Assembly (NCBI RefSeq): GCF_021869535.1
Contig: NW_026262690.1
Location: 90,069,995-90,133,994 of the forward strand
Reading direction: 5' to 3'
Source: Mytilus californianus
Taxonomy: Eukaryota; Mollusca; Bivalvia; Mytilida; Mytilidae
DNA: 64,000 nt
This document shows, piece by piece, positions 23,584-33,910 of the stretch (positions are counted from its first letter, which is position 1; each line of letters opens with the position of its first letter). The notes under the pieces were generated by a model, which saw only the letters and a list, made by a program, of their open reading frames with translations, searched no databases and had not been told where the DNA came from. The position numbers and the translations under genes were made by a program.

Positions 23584-24278
23584 AGTCAGAAGAAACGAGT
23601 TTCTTGAAATTTTAATGTTATCGAAATTATTGAAATAAAGCATGCATATATACTAAACTAAGTATTGCATGCACGTTTTTTTATATTTATTACACATCTA
23701 TAACGTATTATCGACAAATAATATTTCATTCAGTAGTTGTTGATCGCAAGCTAATTAACTTTTGAGTGTGTTGCCGAAGTTTACCGGATTGTGACATTGA
23801 TAAACAATAAAAACAGAGCACGTGGAAAGCATGACAAATAAGTGAATTGAAAGAGCTATGATATTTGTTTTTATATTTTTTCTTGAGTTCCCATTCGTTA
23901 ATTAAACTATTGCTTGACAGTTGTCAAATGATTTGTTGTATTAAATTTGTTCTTTAAGAATCTGTTACTTCTATTTACCTTCAAGATCACGTGTGTTAAC
24001 ATTCTTTTATCACGGTTTTCCCATCGCACTTGCCCTGTGCGGTGGACGAAGTTATAACGAGAGGTCACGTAGTTAAAGTCACTGCATACGGGAAAATATG
24101 GGCGAATTAGTGTCTGGGAAGTCAATAATTCAATATTGGTACATTTATGAAGATTTTGATAATATAAAGGATTTTCTTTGAAAAAAAATTCATGTTCACT
24201 TCTTTTAGAGTAAAACTTAGCCATCCAAGTATATAAAACATGTTCAATTTTTTTTAATTTTGAAGCTTTCATATGACT
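23584..24278. mobile_element. 695-bp insert with TTAA target duplication
   Basis: TTAA occurs at 23,580-23,583 and again at 24,279-24,282. Between them the insert starts AGTCA and ends TGACT, an inverted end, and both ends continue into a similar 'GAAA' stretch. Unit A holds the empty site with one TTAA ('GACACTTAAGTTACC', TTAA at 15,450-15,453). TTAA duplication is the hallmark of piggyBac-type DNA transposons (family knowledge). The ends are short and unlike the CCC-type piggyBac ends I remember, so the family is uncertain. It contains a 121-codon ORF on the minus strand. Confidence 0.75.
23907..24272 (-). CDS. Hypothetical 121-residue ORF inside the TTAA insert
   Basis: This open frame starts six bases inside the insert's right end and fills about half of it. 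The product is basic and rich in Lys, Asn, Phe and Tyr. It begins MKASKLKKIEHVLYTWMAKF and shows no Cys pattern, DDE motif or signal peptide I can recognise. It could be the remnant of a transposase end, an accessory ORF, or chance in AT-rich DNA. It lies wholly inside the element and has no partner in unit A, so it is not a host gene. Codon-level evidence is absent. Confidence 0.25.
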   Translation of the reverse strand: MKASKLKKIEHVLYTWMAKFYSKRSEHEFFFKENPLYYQNLHKCTNIELLTSQTLIRPYFPVCSDFNYVTSRYNFVHRTGQVRWENRDKRMLTHVILKVNRSNRFLKNKFNTTNHLTTVKQ

Positions 24279-25037
24279 TTAAGTAACGAGCAATTGATTT
24301 TTCGTCTAAGATGTTTAGGTAGCAAATGTTAAGAGAGTCATAATGACCTACACAAGTTATCGAAAAGTATATGAATATTTACATGTATTTTCCATACACA
24401 AGATATCTACATATATTACAGGAAGAAATATCTCTGAATCACAGGTCAAAAATATATCGAACATCTGTGACATTTCGGCCACATCGGTATCATAATTCAT
24501 TTGGTAATCTTATTTTTTTATCAGAGCGTCAATGGTGAGTCTTATAATATACAGTATGGGTTTAGCTCACTGTTAAAGCCAGAACGGTTACCTATTGGTT
24601 TTTTTATCATAATGTGGTCTCTGGTAGATAATTGTCTTATTGACAGTCAGACCACAACCCTTTACTTCTATACTAATGTAGACGAAACATAGGCCTATAC
24701 GACAAAAATGTTCACTAGTGTAGTCTGAATGAAAATTGGAACAATATTAGAAACAAAAATTGCTAAAGTTACATAACATGGAACACTCATGTTAAAACTA
24801 AAATTAAGACTTTGCTAATAGCGACAAATTACACAATAAAATCATACAAGTCATGACTATTTTAGTAAAACTAACTAGCTAACTCACAACCCTAGGTGGA
24901 GGATGTATCAACCATTTCACGCTCAATGAAATGAGTGATAGTACCCGAAAAGTCACGAAAAAAAACTCCAGAGAAAATCGTTTAGTTGTATTTTTATATC
25001 AGTAAGAACGTCTGAACATTTTAAGAAAGATACAGAA

Positions 25038-25244
25038 ATGTCGCTATTAAATATCGAAAAAAATCTGCCAAATCTGTGTCCATCTTTTCAAAGGGTCATT
25101 ATTTGCCCTGTAAATAGAAAAAAGCTTTTGTCAAAATGTATTTCTCAAATTGTATTTCTTATAGCTGAAAACAATTACAAGTTGGTTGACCGTTATGGAA
25201 TTTCTATTTCACAGACCACGACGGATATTTTTCAATTGTCGTAA
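25038..25244 (+). pseudogene. Retroelement C-terminal fragment, unit B copy
   Basis: This 68-codon ORF is the counterpart of 16,247-16,444 and ends LVDRYGISISQTTTDIFQLS. The SQ.TTDIF wording is closer to the fuller fragment at 25,764-26,108 than the unit A copy is. The element tail follows to about 25,450. The insertion predates the tandem duplication. Confidence 0.55.
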
Positions 25245-25763
25245 CCACTGTCCCATCCTTTTTTCCTCAAATGTGATCTACAGAATTACTTATTACCGTG
25301 TTGCTCAGTCTTTAGTTTTTCTTTGTTGGGTTTTGTGAACTGTTGTTGGTCTTCTCCCCGATTTCGTTTTTCCATGGTATTGTCATTTTGGTTTTAGATT
25401 TATGAGTTTAAATATCCCTTTGGTATCTTTCGCCTCTGTTTTATTTCACTTTGATTATAGTTGAAACTTAAGTTAAAAGTTACAAGTCCCTTTAGCTTAC
25501 TATACATCTTTTTTCAATACTTATTCTAAAACAAGTTCTATATTGCATCTGTATGTCTAGTTAAAAATTCCTATTCGTTAAATATTTCTACATTGGATGG
25601 GGGTTTAATGGTAAAAATAAGATGGTTTTTTTTTAATTTAGAATCAAACAGACAAGTTACTATAAAATATCACAAAATAATAATAATCATTTAGCTGAAA
25701 CGATTGATTGATAAACTTAATTATAAAGATTCATTAAAGTAGAACAGTTCATTTCGAGCGAAA

Positions 25764-26108
25764 TTGTTAAATTTCATGTTACAGTTTAACGTAGAAAAAA
25801 AAATGATATGGAAAACTAGTGTGTGCAACCTTTTCCTCCTCTGTTTGAATAAATGTAGCAACATTCCAGCAGCGCCTGCATACGGAGTATATATCTCCCA
25901 ATTGATACGATATTCCCGGGCTTGTATTTCCTATCATGATTTCCTTGATAGAGGATTGCTGCTCACAAGGAAGCTATTAAACCAAGAGTTCCAAATGGTG
26001 AAGTTGAAATCGTCCCTTCGTAAATTTTACGGACGCCATCACGAGTTGGTCGACCGTTATGGAATAACCGTTTCACAGATGATATCGGATATGTTCCTTA
26101 TGTCGTAA
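25764..26108 (+). pseudogene. Retroelement protein C-terminal fragment
   Basis: This 114-codon ORF has IPAAPAYGVYISQLIRYSRA, then FLDRGLLLTRKLL, LRKFYGRHHELVDRYG and finally SQMISDMF. From memory this is the C-terminal region of a reverse-transcriptase-type protein very common in bivalve genomes; I cannot fix the retroelement class. Catalytic RT motifs are absent, so it is a 5'-truncated copy. The element's 3' tail follows at 26,109-26,420. It lies about 840 bp beyond the putative last coding exon of mini-gene 3, on the opposite strand, within the block that unit A lacks. Confidence 0.7.
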
Positions 26109-26420
26109 CTACAATACCCTTCCCTTTTCACGAATGTGACAATACAGAATTAGATTATTTACCGGATTTGTAATAACATAAGCAACACGACGGGTGCCAC
26201 ATGTAGAGCAGGATCTGCTTACCCTTCCGGAGCACCTGAGATCACCCCCAGTTTTTGGTGGGGTTCGTGTTGCTTAGTCTTTAGTTTTCTATGGTGTGTC
26301 ATCTGTACTATTATTTGTCTGTTTGTCTTTTTATTTTTGGCCATGGCGTTGTCAGTTTGTTTTCGATCGATGAGTTTGACTGTCCCTCTGGTATCTTTCG
26401 TCCCTCTCTCTGATATCGAC
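26109..26420 (+). repeat. 3' tail of the retroelement fragment
   Basis: It continues directly from the ORF stop through 'AGCAACACGACGGGTGCCAC', 'GGAGCACCTGAGATCACCCC', 'GGCCATGGCGTTGTCAG' and 'GAGTTTGACTGTCCC'. Copies of this tail occur at 19,560-19,815 and, reversed, at 18,080-18,440 and 29,390-29,720. Confidence 0.75.
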
Positions 26421-27263
26421 AATTAAAGATAGAGTGATGTACAACTTATAGCTTCTTTATTTACAATTCAATCAATATATTTACTGATAGACAGAAAATT
26501 TATTTCCTTAACATATATTCATATGCACTATTGTCACCATTCCTGACATTACTATCTATACAAAAACAAAGTCACTTTAAAAATTATGTATTTTTTTAAA
26601 TTTCAAAGTTTCATATTTTTCTTTGTTCAAAGTATTGTATATCACCAAGAACGTGGTAACGTAACTTTTTTTTAAAAAAGATTTTATATGAATCTATCGC
26701 AGAATCTAAATGGTCAGTTTTATTTCAAAACTTTTATGAAAGTATTAAATTTAAAAAAAAATCTTATATTAGAAGTTGATGTATGAAGAAATAATTATGA
26801 CACTAAAGTTACAGCTCCCTCAGGCAAAACCCTAGATGAAGTTGGCTTTTACTAGTCTGTCTTTTTTAATCACATAACTCCTAAAGTTTCTGCGTATTTA
26901 TACATCCTTGGTTTTCAATGTTTAGCTTTGTGCATTCCCGATGAAGGTAAATAAAAAAGCGCTTCGGATAGTGCTTTTTTTTATCTATATGAACTTTAGC
27001 CTAATGAAGTTAATCTGCAAATTATCGATAGCAATTTCATACTTTCTTCTGCGGGATTTAACATATGCTTCTTTAATATCGTCATCTCCGTCTAGTGCAA
27101 GGTTTAATAATAAATGATAAAAAAAATTCGCAGAAACGAGCACTGATTTTTTTTGCATCAGAGCATTGTAATATCATTTAATCATGGGATACATCCATTT
27201 CAAATTTAAACTCTTACAACATAAATACACATCTACAAACGATGTAAAAAGAAATTTTTATCT
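26421..27263. other. 3' flank of mini-gene 3, no further gene seen
   Basis: AT-rich sequence. Reading the minus strand, ATTAAA at about 27,175-27,180 is a possible poly(A) signal for mini-gene 3, and AATAAA occurs near 26,453. Short ORFs lack domains. A small hairpin 'AAAAAGCGCTTC..AGTGCTTTTTT' lies near 26,953-26,982. Confidence 0.4.
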
Positions 27264-27911
27264 CTAAGACATATACTCATTTTCCCAAATTTGAGTCAAG
27301 CTAGTATCCTTACAAAATTTCTCGATTTATTTTAATATTTACAAAGATGCAGTTTTACAAATAGTTATCATGATAAGCCCAATAGAAAAAAAAAAACGCG
27401 TACATAATTAGAAAACTAAGCTCGATCAATTTCAATTAAATCAGTTTTATGTATTTCATATTGTTTACCAATAATAATTCGATCATATTTCTTTGCATAT
27501 GCATTTACAGCCAGAAATTTTATAATACCTTCGTTGCAAATATTTTTGAATGAAATACTTTTGTATTTTTGCATGATTTTTAACGTATATTTGATCAATG
27601 CTTACCTTATTTTGACTCGCAGAAGCCATTACTGCTTCTTGAATAATACTCCGGTTTGTTTCAGGATGCCCTGAAATGCGATAAATTAAAATATTTCAAC
27701 ACATTTAAATATTGAATTCATAACAAATTGAGATTTATCCATTTTTAAATCATCTGTAGAAACATCGTTAAATAGCATAAGGATATGTGTGGTGAGTTGA
27801 ATTCATTAAAATCATATAGCACTTACCATATAGTCCATCGACATCTTTGTCTGATTTTCCAGATTTGCCCCCTTTGTCTGATGACGAATCACCTTTTCCA
27901 CGTCCTGACAT
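27264..27911 (-). CDS. Mini-gene 3: small Gly/Ser/Lys/Asp-rich protein starting MSGRGKG
   Basis: Unrecognised family. Coding exons on the minus strand are 27,911-27,827 (28 codons plus 1 base), 27,670-27,606 and, less surely, 27,308-27,264. Donors are GTAAGT and GTAAGC; the exon 3 acceptor is TTTCAG. Residues 1-7, MSGRGKG, equal the histone H4 N-terminus. A Ser/Asp/Lys/Gly stretch with GKSGKSDK follows, then a less polar part with SIIQEAVMA. With the third coding exon the product is about 64 residues; without it about 50 residues are secure. That exon is proposed because the DNA after its stop resembles the last exons of genes 1 and 2 ('CAAATTTGGGA.AA', then 'TTCTTTTTACAT'), but its acceptor (TTTTGTAAG) is weak. 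Phases 1 and 0 match the paralogs. Unit A lacks all these exons. Confidence 0.6.
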
Positions 27912-28224
27912 ATCTGATTAGTCTCTTGCAAAAATAATTATGATCTAATTTTGAAAAAAATAGAAAAAATAACGTTTGAAAAGGTCAAATGAATAATCAA
28001 GCTAGAAGCTTCGCATGCTCGTCCTTAATTAAATAGCTATTCAAGTTTAATGAATCGTAATGTTTTGGTGCAAATAAATCTTATTTTATTAATGTTTTGA
28101 ATGTCATCAATGAATTGTTCTAAATTGAATTTTACTAAACAACATTTTAACATGCAAACATCTCATAAATTAACAAAGCAAATAGTAAACGAAATTTAGT
28201 TTTTCTGGGCAACTAAATACTCAC

Positions 28225-28309
28225 ATGCAAATCACAAAGAAAAGCAAACCGCAGTATCAAAAGTACCTGTTAGCTTTATATATATAGTAAATAAACACAG
28301 GGCACGCCC
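28225..28309 (-). promoter_or_regulatory. Core promoter and non-coding exon 1 of mini-gene 3
   Basis: On the minus strand GGGCGTGCCCTGTGTTT (28,309-28,293) precedes TATATAAA (28,282-28,275) with the spacing seen at genes 1 and 2. Exon 1 would run from about 28,250 to 28,225, ending 'ATTTGCAT' before a donor GTGAGT. Further upstream TTACGTAA (28,369-28,376) is a perfect bZIP-type palindrome, also kept in the unit A relic at 17,070-17,077. Confidence 0.6.
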
Positions 28310-29389
28310 ATCATGGAAATTAATACATTGAATACTACAAAAGGTTCATTCTGTATGGACTAAATACATTACGTAACATATTTGTTTTAACTAATTCCCA
28401 GAATTATCTAATGGCAACATTTAGTTGTGATTTCAATAACACTTCGTGTATTCAAAATGTGTAATGAAGGATTTTCAGCTAATTGTTTTCATGCGGCTAA
28501 CTAATTTTGTAATATAAAATAATATGGCAAATCTGTTCAAATATAAAAGGAAAAAGGGGTTCACTTTATATCACCATATCACTTCTTTTAATTCATTGAC
28601 GATAAAAAAAAATTGTTATTCAGAATTTTCCTACGAACTTTAGTTTAGGCGTCCTCTTATATGATTCTAAATATACAAATTCTCAAGATTGCTGAGCTTT
28701 CCACTTAAACATCAGGTAAAACATACCAAATCAGTCATGTTACATGACCGGGAAAAAACATTCCATCCAAAATCCAAAGGTAAATATACGAAGGAGACTA
28801 ATGTTATGAGACAGATGTTGACACAAAATAGAAGACCAATTGAAACCACGGTGTTTGAAGTACCTCGGCTACGAACTGTTTTTGGTTGGATATTTGTCAA
28901 CATATTTTTTTCCGAAGTTTCTCTACAAACTGTTTTAAACAATGCTGTATTATTTGTTCCTATTGGAACACATTTTCTATACTCTTTATTCAGTTCAGAA
29001 CAATTACTGTAATATTTCTTCCAGTGGAAATAACATTTTATAATATTTCTTTCATTTTGGAAGTTATATTATAAAGGAGCTACTATTCTCTGACAGAGTA
29101 TATAATACGAGCCAACTTAATCAAGAGCAAAGATGGGATTTCTCTTTATTTATTTGGTTATTGTATGAAATTGTAAAAATTAATACACACATTACTATTT
29201 TCGAACCTTAGATGTCATAATTATCTATAAATATTCTAGGCTAATGGAGAAATAAGTAAAAATGCACGGCAAATGAAGAATAGAGTGAAGTAAACCTTAC
29301 CTCGAATTTGATTAATTTCTCATTACAATGTGCACATTGAACGGAAATAATCGTGCTGAAAGAATGACATAGACATTGAGATTGCCAAA

Positions 29390-29720
29390 TTGGTCACTTT
29401 TTGCACCTAAATATTATGCATGGGACGAAATAATTGGGGTATGTCAAAACAATTACCGACAACACAATGGCCGAAACAAGAGAGGAAAACAAGGAAAGGA
29501 CAATCAACCAACAGCAGAACGATGCACATGAAAAATAGGCGGAAGATACCAAAGAGACATTAAAAAATGACATCACAGTTAACTGAAAACACCATCGCAA
29601 AATCGACGAAAAAAAAAACATTCAACAGAATGCTTCATAGAAAACTAAAGACTGAGCATCACGAAATGCACCAAAAGTGATGATCCCAGGTGCTCTGGAA
29701 GAATAGATAAATTGCATTCC
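29390..29720 (-). repeat. Dispersed element tail, reversed (unit B)
   Basis: Partner of 18,080-18,440 in unit A with the same landmarks ('ACCAAAGAGACATTAAAAAA', 'AAAACTAAAGACTGAGCATC', 'CCCAGGTGCTCTGGAAG'). It predates the duplication. Confidence 0.7.
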
Positions 29721-30059
29721 ACCAAAACACCAGGGTTGATCTTATATATTTGGAAAGATACAGCAGTTCCAGTTATACTTTAATTTCAGGTAGCACAGTT
29801 GATGACAATTATAGCTCTAACGTATGTTAGAAATATGACGTACAATACGCTATCAATTAAAGCATCCATCATTATAATAATCTCATCTGAGTTTTTTTCT
29901 TAAATAATTTGTGCCGTTTCTGACGTTTTTTATATATCTAGTTATGCATAGCATACCATCCTTCACTGTTGTCTGTTTGAAAGAAAAATGTTCCTGAAGC
30001 TCAGTCCTTAGTTTTCCATATTTTGAAGAATGATGTATGTATTTTCATCGTATACCTTT

Positions 30060-30545
30060 TGGATTTTAGGTTTTTCTTCGAATTTCCTATTTTCTTATTC
30101 TCTCTTTGGTATCATCCGCCTCTTTTGTTATGTTATCTTTATCATTTCTTGAGCGTAAACATAACAATGATCCTTATCATACCTACACTTCATAATTAAT
30201 GCTTCAATTCATTAATATTTATCATGCTGAAAAGTTATCCATCGCCATAATGTTTAACAATAATAAGCGTTTCTAACCATACCATTTAGTGGTATAGAGA
30301 CAACAATTTTATTTTTCCAGGAATAAAATTTAACTGGTATTCCTTCACGAAAATTAAGGTCGAATCACATGTTAAATCACCTATAAACAACAGTATTTAT
30401 AATCAAAATACTTTACTATTTACTATTAACTATAATTGAACATTATAATATTTATTTTCTTTTCCAGCAAAGAATTAATATGGTATTTCTTACTGAACTC
30501 AAAGAAATGAGGGGAAACATTTCAATTCATATAAAAAAAGAGTTA
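30060..30545. other. Unit B-specific AT-rich block
   Basis: Unit A runs straight from 'CGTATACCTTTTG' to 'CTGCTGGG' (18,783-18,815). In unit B these words are separated by about 480 bp. The block starts with a repeat-tail-like 'TTCTCTCTTTGGTATCATCC'. No ORF or terminal repeats are clear, so it may be an insertion in B or a deletion in A. Confidence 0.5.
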
Positions 30546-30711
30546 GTATCGCACCTGCTGGGGGTCAATTTTCTATTGTAAACCAATGTAATTATATTAT
30601 TTCGGTTGAATCAAATGTTTTTTCTGTTCGAAAATACATGATGATGGTTAGGGAATTTTCAAGAGTATTAGGGCTTTTTAAAGGTGTCCGATGAAATCGT
30701 TTTAATATAAT

Positions 30712-30933
30712 GGAATTTTATGCGACTGTCATACAAGTGAGTGGTTTTGCTACCTATAAAACCAGGTTTAATCTACCATTTTCTAGATAAGAAAATGCCT
30801 GTATCAAGTCAGGAATATGACATTTGCTATCCATTCGTTTGATGTGTTTGAGCTTTTGAATTTGCCATTTGATTATGGACTTTCCGTTTTGAATTTTCCT
30901 CGGAGTTTTCGGTATTTTTGTTATTTTACTATT
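30712..30933 (+). repeat. Partial copy of the 500-bp dispersed element
   Basis: It shares 'CTGTCATACAAGTGAG', 'GTTTGATGTGTTTGAGC' and 'GACTTTCCGTTTTGAATTTTC' with 20,090-20,320. It splits a sequence that is continuous in unit A (near 20,510), so this copy was inserted after the tandem duplication. Confidence 0.7.
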
Positions 30934-31855
30934 TAAGTGCAGACAGTGTAATGTCGAATGAAGCTATAAAACAACAGTTAATTGTTACCAACATCATACC
31001 CTTTTCAATTAAAAATATGAAAATCCCAAATATTCTGTTTTTTCAAAGAAAGAGAACAAACAAAATAAATGCTGCGTTGTGGTACGTTTCAAGGACAAAA
31101 TCCTAAAATAGAAAAGTGGTCAAAGATACAATCTAAAAATATGAAGATTATTCACCAAATTGGAAAAACACAAAATAACAAAAGATTAAAGACACGCGTT
31201 ATTTCATCCTTGTGTATTTTGTTTTAGCAATTCTTAACAAAGGCCAAACTATGTTGTAATGCTCATATCCATATAAGGTAGTGTCAAATTTAATCTTTGA
31301 TCTTGGACTTCGTAGAACAAACCGCATTCTATAGTGAACGCATGAGAGTTTCAACATAAAACAGAATAAATATCTGACTTTATATGGACATGAGTACTTT
31401 AAAATTGTACAAGGGACTACAGAGAATTTTAGAATGCATTATTTATATTTTTTTAGAAAGACCGACACTGACGGAAAATATTTGTTGGGACGAAATACGG
31501 GTATACATTACAATTTCATCAGTTGCGTATTTGGGTCATTATCAAAAAAACATGCAAACTATGTTATATGTCTTTTTAAGTCACAGACATGAACATATAT
31601 CAAAATAACACTTGCATATGTTAGATATGAATGTTTTGTTATACACTATATACAGTTTACAGTATGAAATGTTGTAAAAACATCCTTAATATTTTCTTAA
31701 ACCCTTAAATTAACTGTTATTTTTTACTAAAAATCCTTTCAGACCTGAAATAGGACTATTATTCATATCATTTGTTATTAGGATTTATCACTGTTTATTG
31801 TATTTTGATACATACAAACATGTTTTTAATGATTTGGAAGGTGTATGTTGGTTTT

Positions 31856-31979
31856 ACAGGGGCGGATCGTTCCAACTATATGTCCCCATTCAAATGCATT
31901 GACCGTCAAAAAAAAGGGAGGTCCAACCCCCGGAAGCACCCCCCCCCCCCCCCCCCCCCCCCATTGGACCCGCCACTGT
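31856..31979. mobile_element. MITE with CAGGGGCGGATC ends and a poly(C) tract
   Basis: The left end is CAGGGGCGGATCG and the right end GGACCCGCCACTG, an imperfect inverted repeat. The interior contains 'CAAATGCATTGACCGTC' and a run of 24 C at 31,939-31,962. From memory, elements with this terminus are widespread hAT-like MITEs in invertebrates. Flanks GGTTTTAC and GTTTTATA suggest a decayed 8-bp target duplication. ORFs through the C run (about 31,770-32,170) are artefacts. Confidence 0.6.
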
Positions 31980-32377
31980 TTTATAATAAAAAATTTCACC
32001 AAAAGGAAATGTCTCATTTTTAAAGTCAATGATGTAACCAAAAGACAAATTGGTAGGGTAAGAGTTATCTTTCTTAAGATTTCAGCATTTACAATAGTTT
32101 CTCCCTTAGCAATGTTACCTGTAAGCATGGTATGCAAAAGAAAACAAACAATTATGTTGAAAATTTAGTGAAAAAATCTTTAAAGTAAGTAAAAGCTATA
32201 TCGTAAATGAAAATAGTGTCCATGGTGTACCCTTATAAATATCATTTTATGAAAAATTTCCTGAACTTTGAATTATGAAATACATTGATTGTAGAAAAAT
32301 GCACCAGGAACAACATATAAAATAGGGGAATGGAGCACTTATTTTGTAACTAAATCTTAAAATACACCTGTAAATCA

Positions 32378-33170
32378 TTGGTGTTACTGTCAATGGTGAG
32401 ACAACTTTGATAAAATAACACCATTGACCAGTTAAGTAACACCACTGAATATATTATGACAATCAGCATTTTTTTTTCTTTCATGTTTAACAACCGAAAC
32501 ATCATATTATTTATGAAAAACAATACTTATTTAATAATGTTTTAACAATATCATGTATTACATATACAAAGTTTTCAAAAACTGGTGTAAGCTGGTTACA
32601 CCAATGACACTATTTAGTAACACTATTGACATTTTTAGTTGTTGATGTTATTTTATATAATTTGAGATTTTTTAGCCTAAGAATTATTTTTTTCTTTTTT
32701 TTTTTCTTTTGCTCGGTGTTCTTTGTTTTGTGTTCAGTACTTAATAAAAGTAAAATTTGAAATTTGTTGTCAATGGTGATACTTTTGTGTCATTGGAGTT
32801 ACTAAAGGGTCAGTGGTGTTACTATATACAAATGCAATATTTTTTAATTTTTTATTAACAAATGAAAGTGTTTTCAGGTCGTATACGGAGGATAGGCATT
32901 ATCTAATCATTCACTCTTCAACATTTTACGTATATTCAGTTTAAGGGTATTTTTTAATTTAAAAAACGGCAATAATTAGGACAGCTAACTTTTATACAAC
33001 AATTTATTCTGAAATTTATGTTTAAATAGAATGCATAGCTATATGAATGATGTCAATAAGTAGTAATTTAAACCTTAACAACAAATTGGAACAGTTGTTT
33101 TATATTTAACAATAATATTTAGAACCTAAACGCATGTTTTAAATTGGTAACACCATCGACACGATTCTAT
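32378..33170. repeat. Cluster of degenerate 'TAACACCATTGAC' motifs in both orientations
   Basis: Forward copies: AACACCATTGACC (32,417), AACACCACTGAA, ACACCAATGACAC (about 32,598), AACACTATTGACA and AACACCATCGACAC (about 33,150). Reverse copies: TTGGTGTTACTGTCAATGGTG (32,378), TGTCAATGGTGATAC (about 32,770), GTGTCATTGGAGTTAC and GGGTCAGTGGTGTTAC. The copies are short and irregularly spaced, unlike an ordinary tandem repeat. Their role is unknown. Confidence 0.55.
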
Positions 33171-33489
33171 CAAAGGATGACCTTAAATTGTTAAAATTGA
33201 AGGAACTCTTCATTTTTCCCATTGCATATTTCTGAATATAGCTGCTACCATACCATAGAATAGAGGGACACATTTAAATGTTTTAAACAATGGCATCATT
33301 TTTCCAAATATTCCCTCATCGAAATTTGCATGTTTTTTGATAATGACCCATTTATCGTTTATCTTATATTTTTATATATAGAGAAAAATACTTGGAAGAA
33401 CATTCCTAATTAATTAGCCAGAAAATGCAATATTTTGTGAGAATTAATAGAAGAGAAAGGGTATTGGGTATCCATCCATAACTCAAAAT

Positions 33490-33910
33490 CATGACAAGAA
33501 CATCAACAGAATGGAAAACAACTGTCACATTCCTGATTTGGCACAGGTATTTCCCCATGTAGTAAATGGTGGATTAAACCAGGTTTTATAGCTAGCTAAA
33601 CCTCTCACTTGTATGACAGCCGCTTTAAATTCCATTATATTGATAACAACGTGTGAACAAAACAAGCAGACATAATAAGTAAAAATGTTAAAAATAGGGG
33701 TACAGCAGTCAACACTGTGTTACAATCTCAATCACCATAAAAACAAACAATCGTGCCAACAAAAAGAAAAACAAAATGACATATAGACAAAGCACACAAG
33801 CAAAAATGAAAGACAAGAATACAAAAAATGACCATAGCACAATGACACAATGGCGGGATTTATACGTACCGATCCACGCCAAAAGGATATTACCAAAACT
33901 GAACTAAACA
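33490..33910 (-). repeat. Reversed copy of the 500-bp dispersed element
   Basis: Reverse complement of about 19,860-20,240: the landmarks 'GGAATATGACAG', 'CTAGCTATAAAA', 'GTGAGAGGTTTAGCTAGC' and 'CATTGTGTTATTGTGC' match. ORFs here are by-products. Confidence 0.7.

Larger units (their letters stand above)
21438..33457. repeat. Tandem duplication, unit B (about 12 kb)
   Basis: This is the second, longer copy of the unit at 13,064-21,437. It ends at about 33,457, where 'GAATTAATAGAAGAGAAAGGG' meets a third start of the unit ('TATTGGGTATCCATCCATAA'), mirroring the A/B junction near 21,437. It is longer because it keeps mini-gene 3 with a retroelement fragment (about 25,620-28,120), a TTAA-flanked insert (23,584-24,278), the repeat at 30,712-30,933, and the MITE and CATTGACAC block at about 31.8-33.2 kb. 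Confidence 0.8.

Noticed and set aside
31772..32168. Overlapping ORFs with poly-Pro or poly-Gly
   Set aside because: Produced by the 24-base C run inside a MITE.
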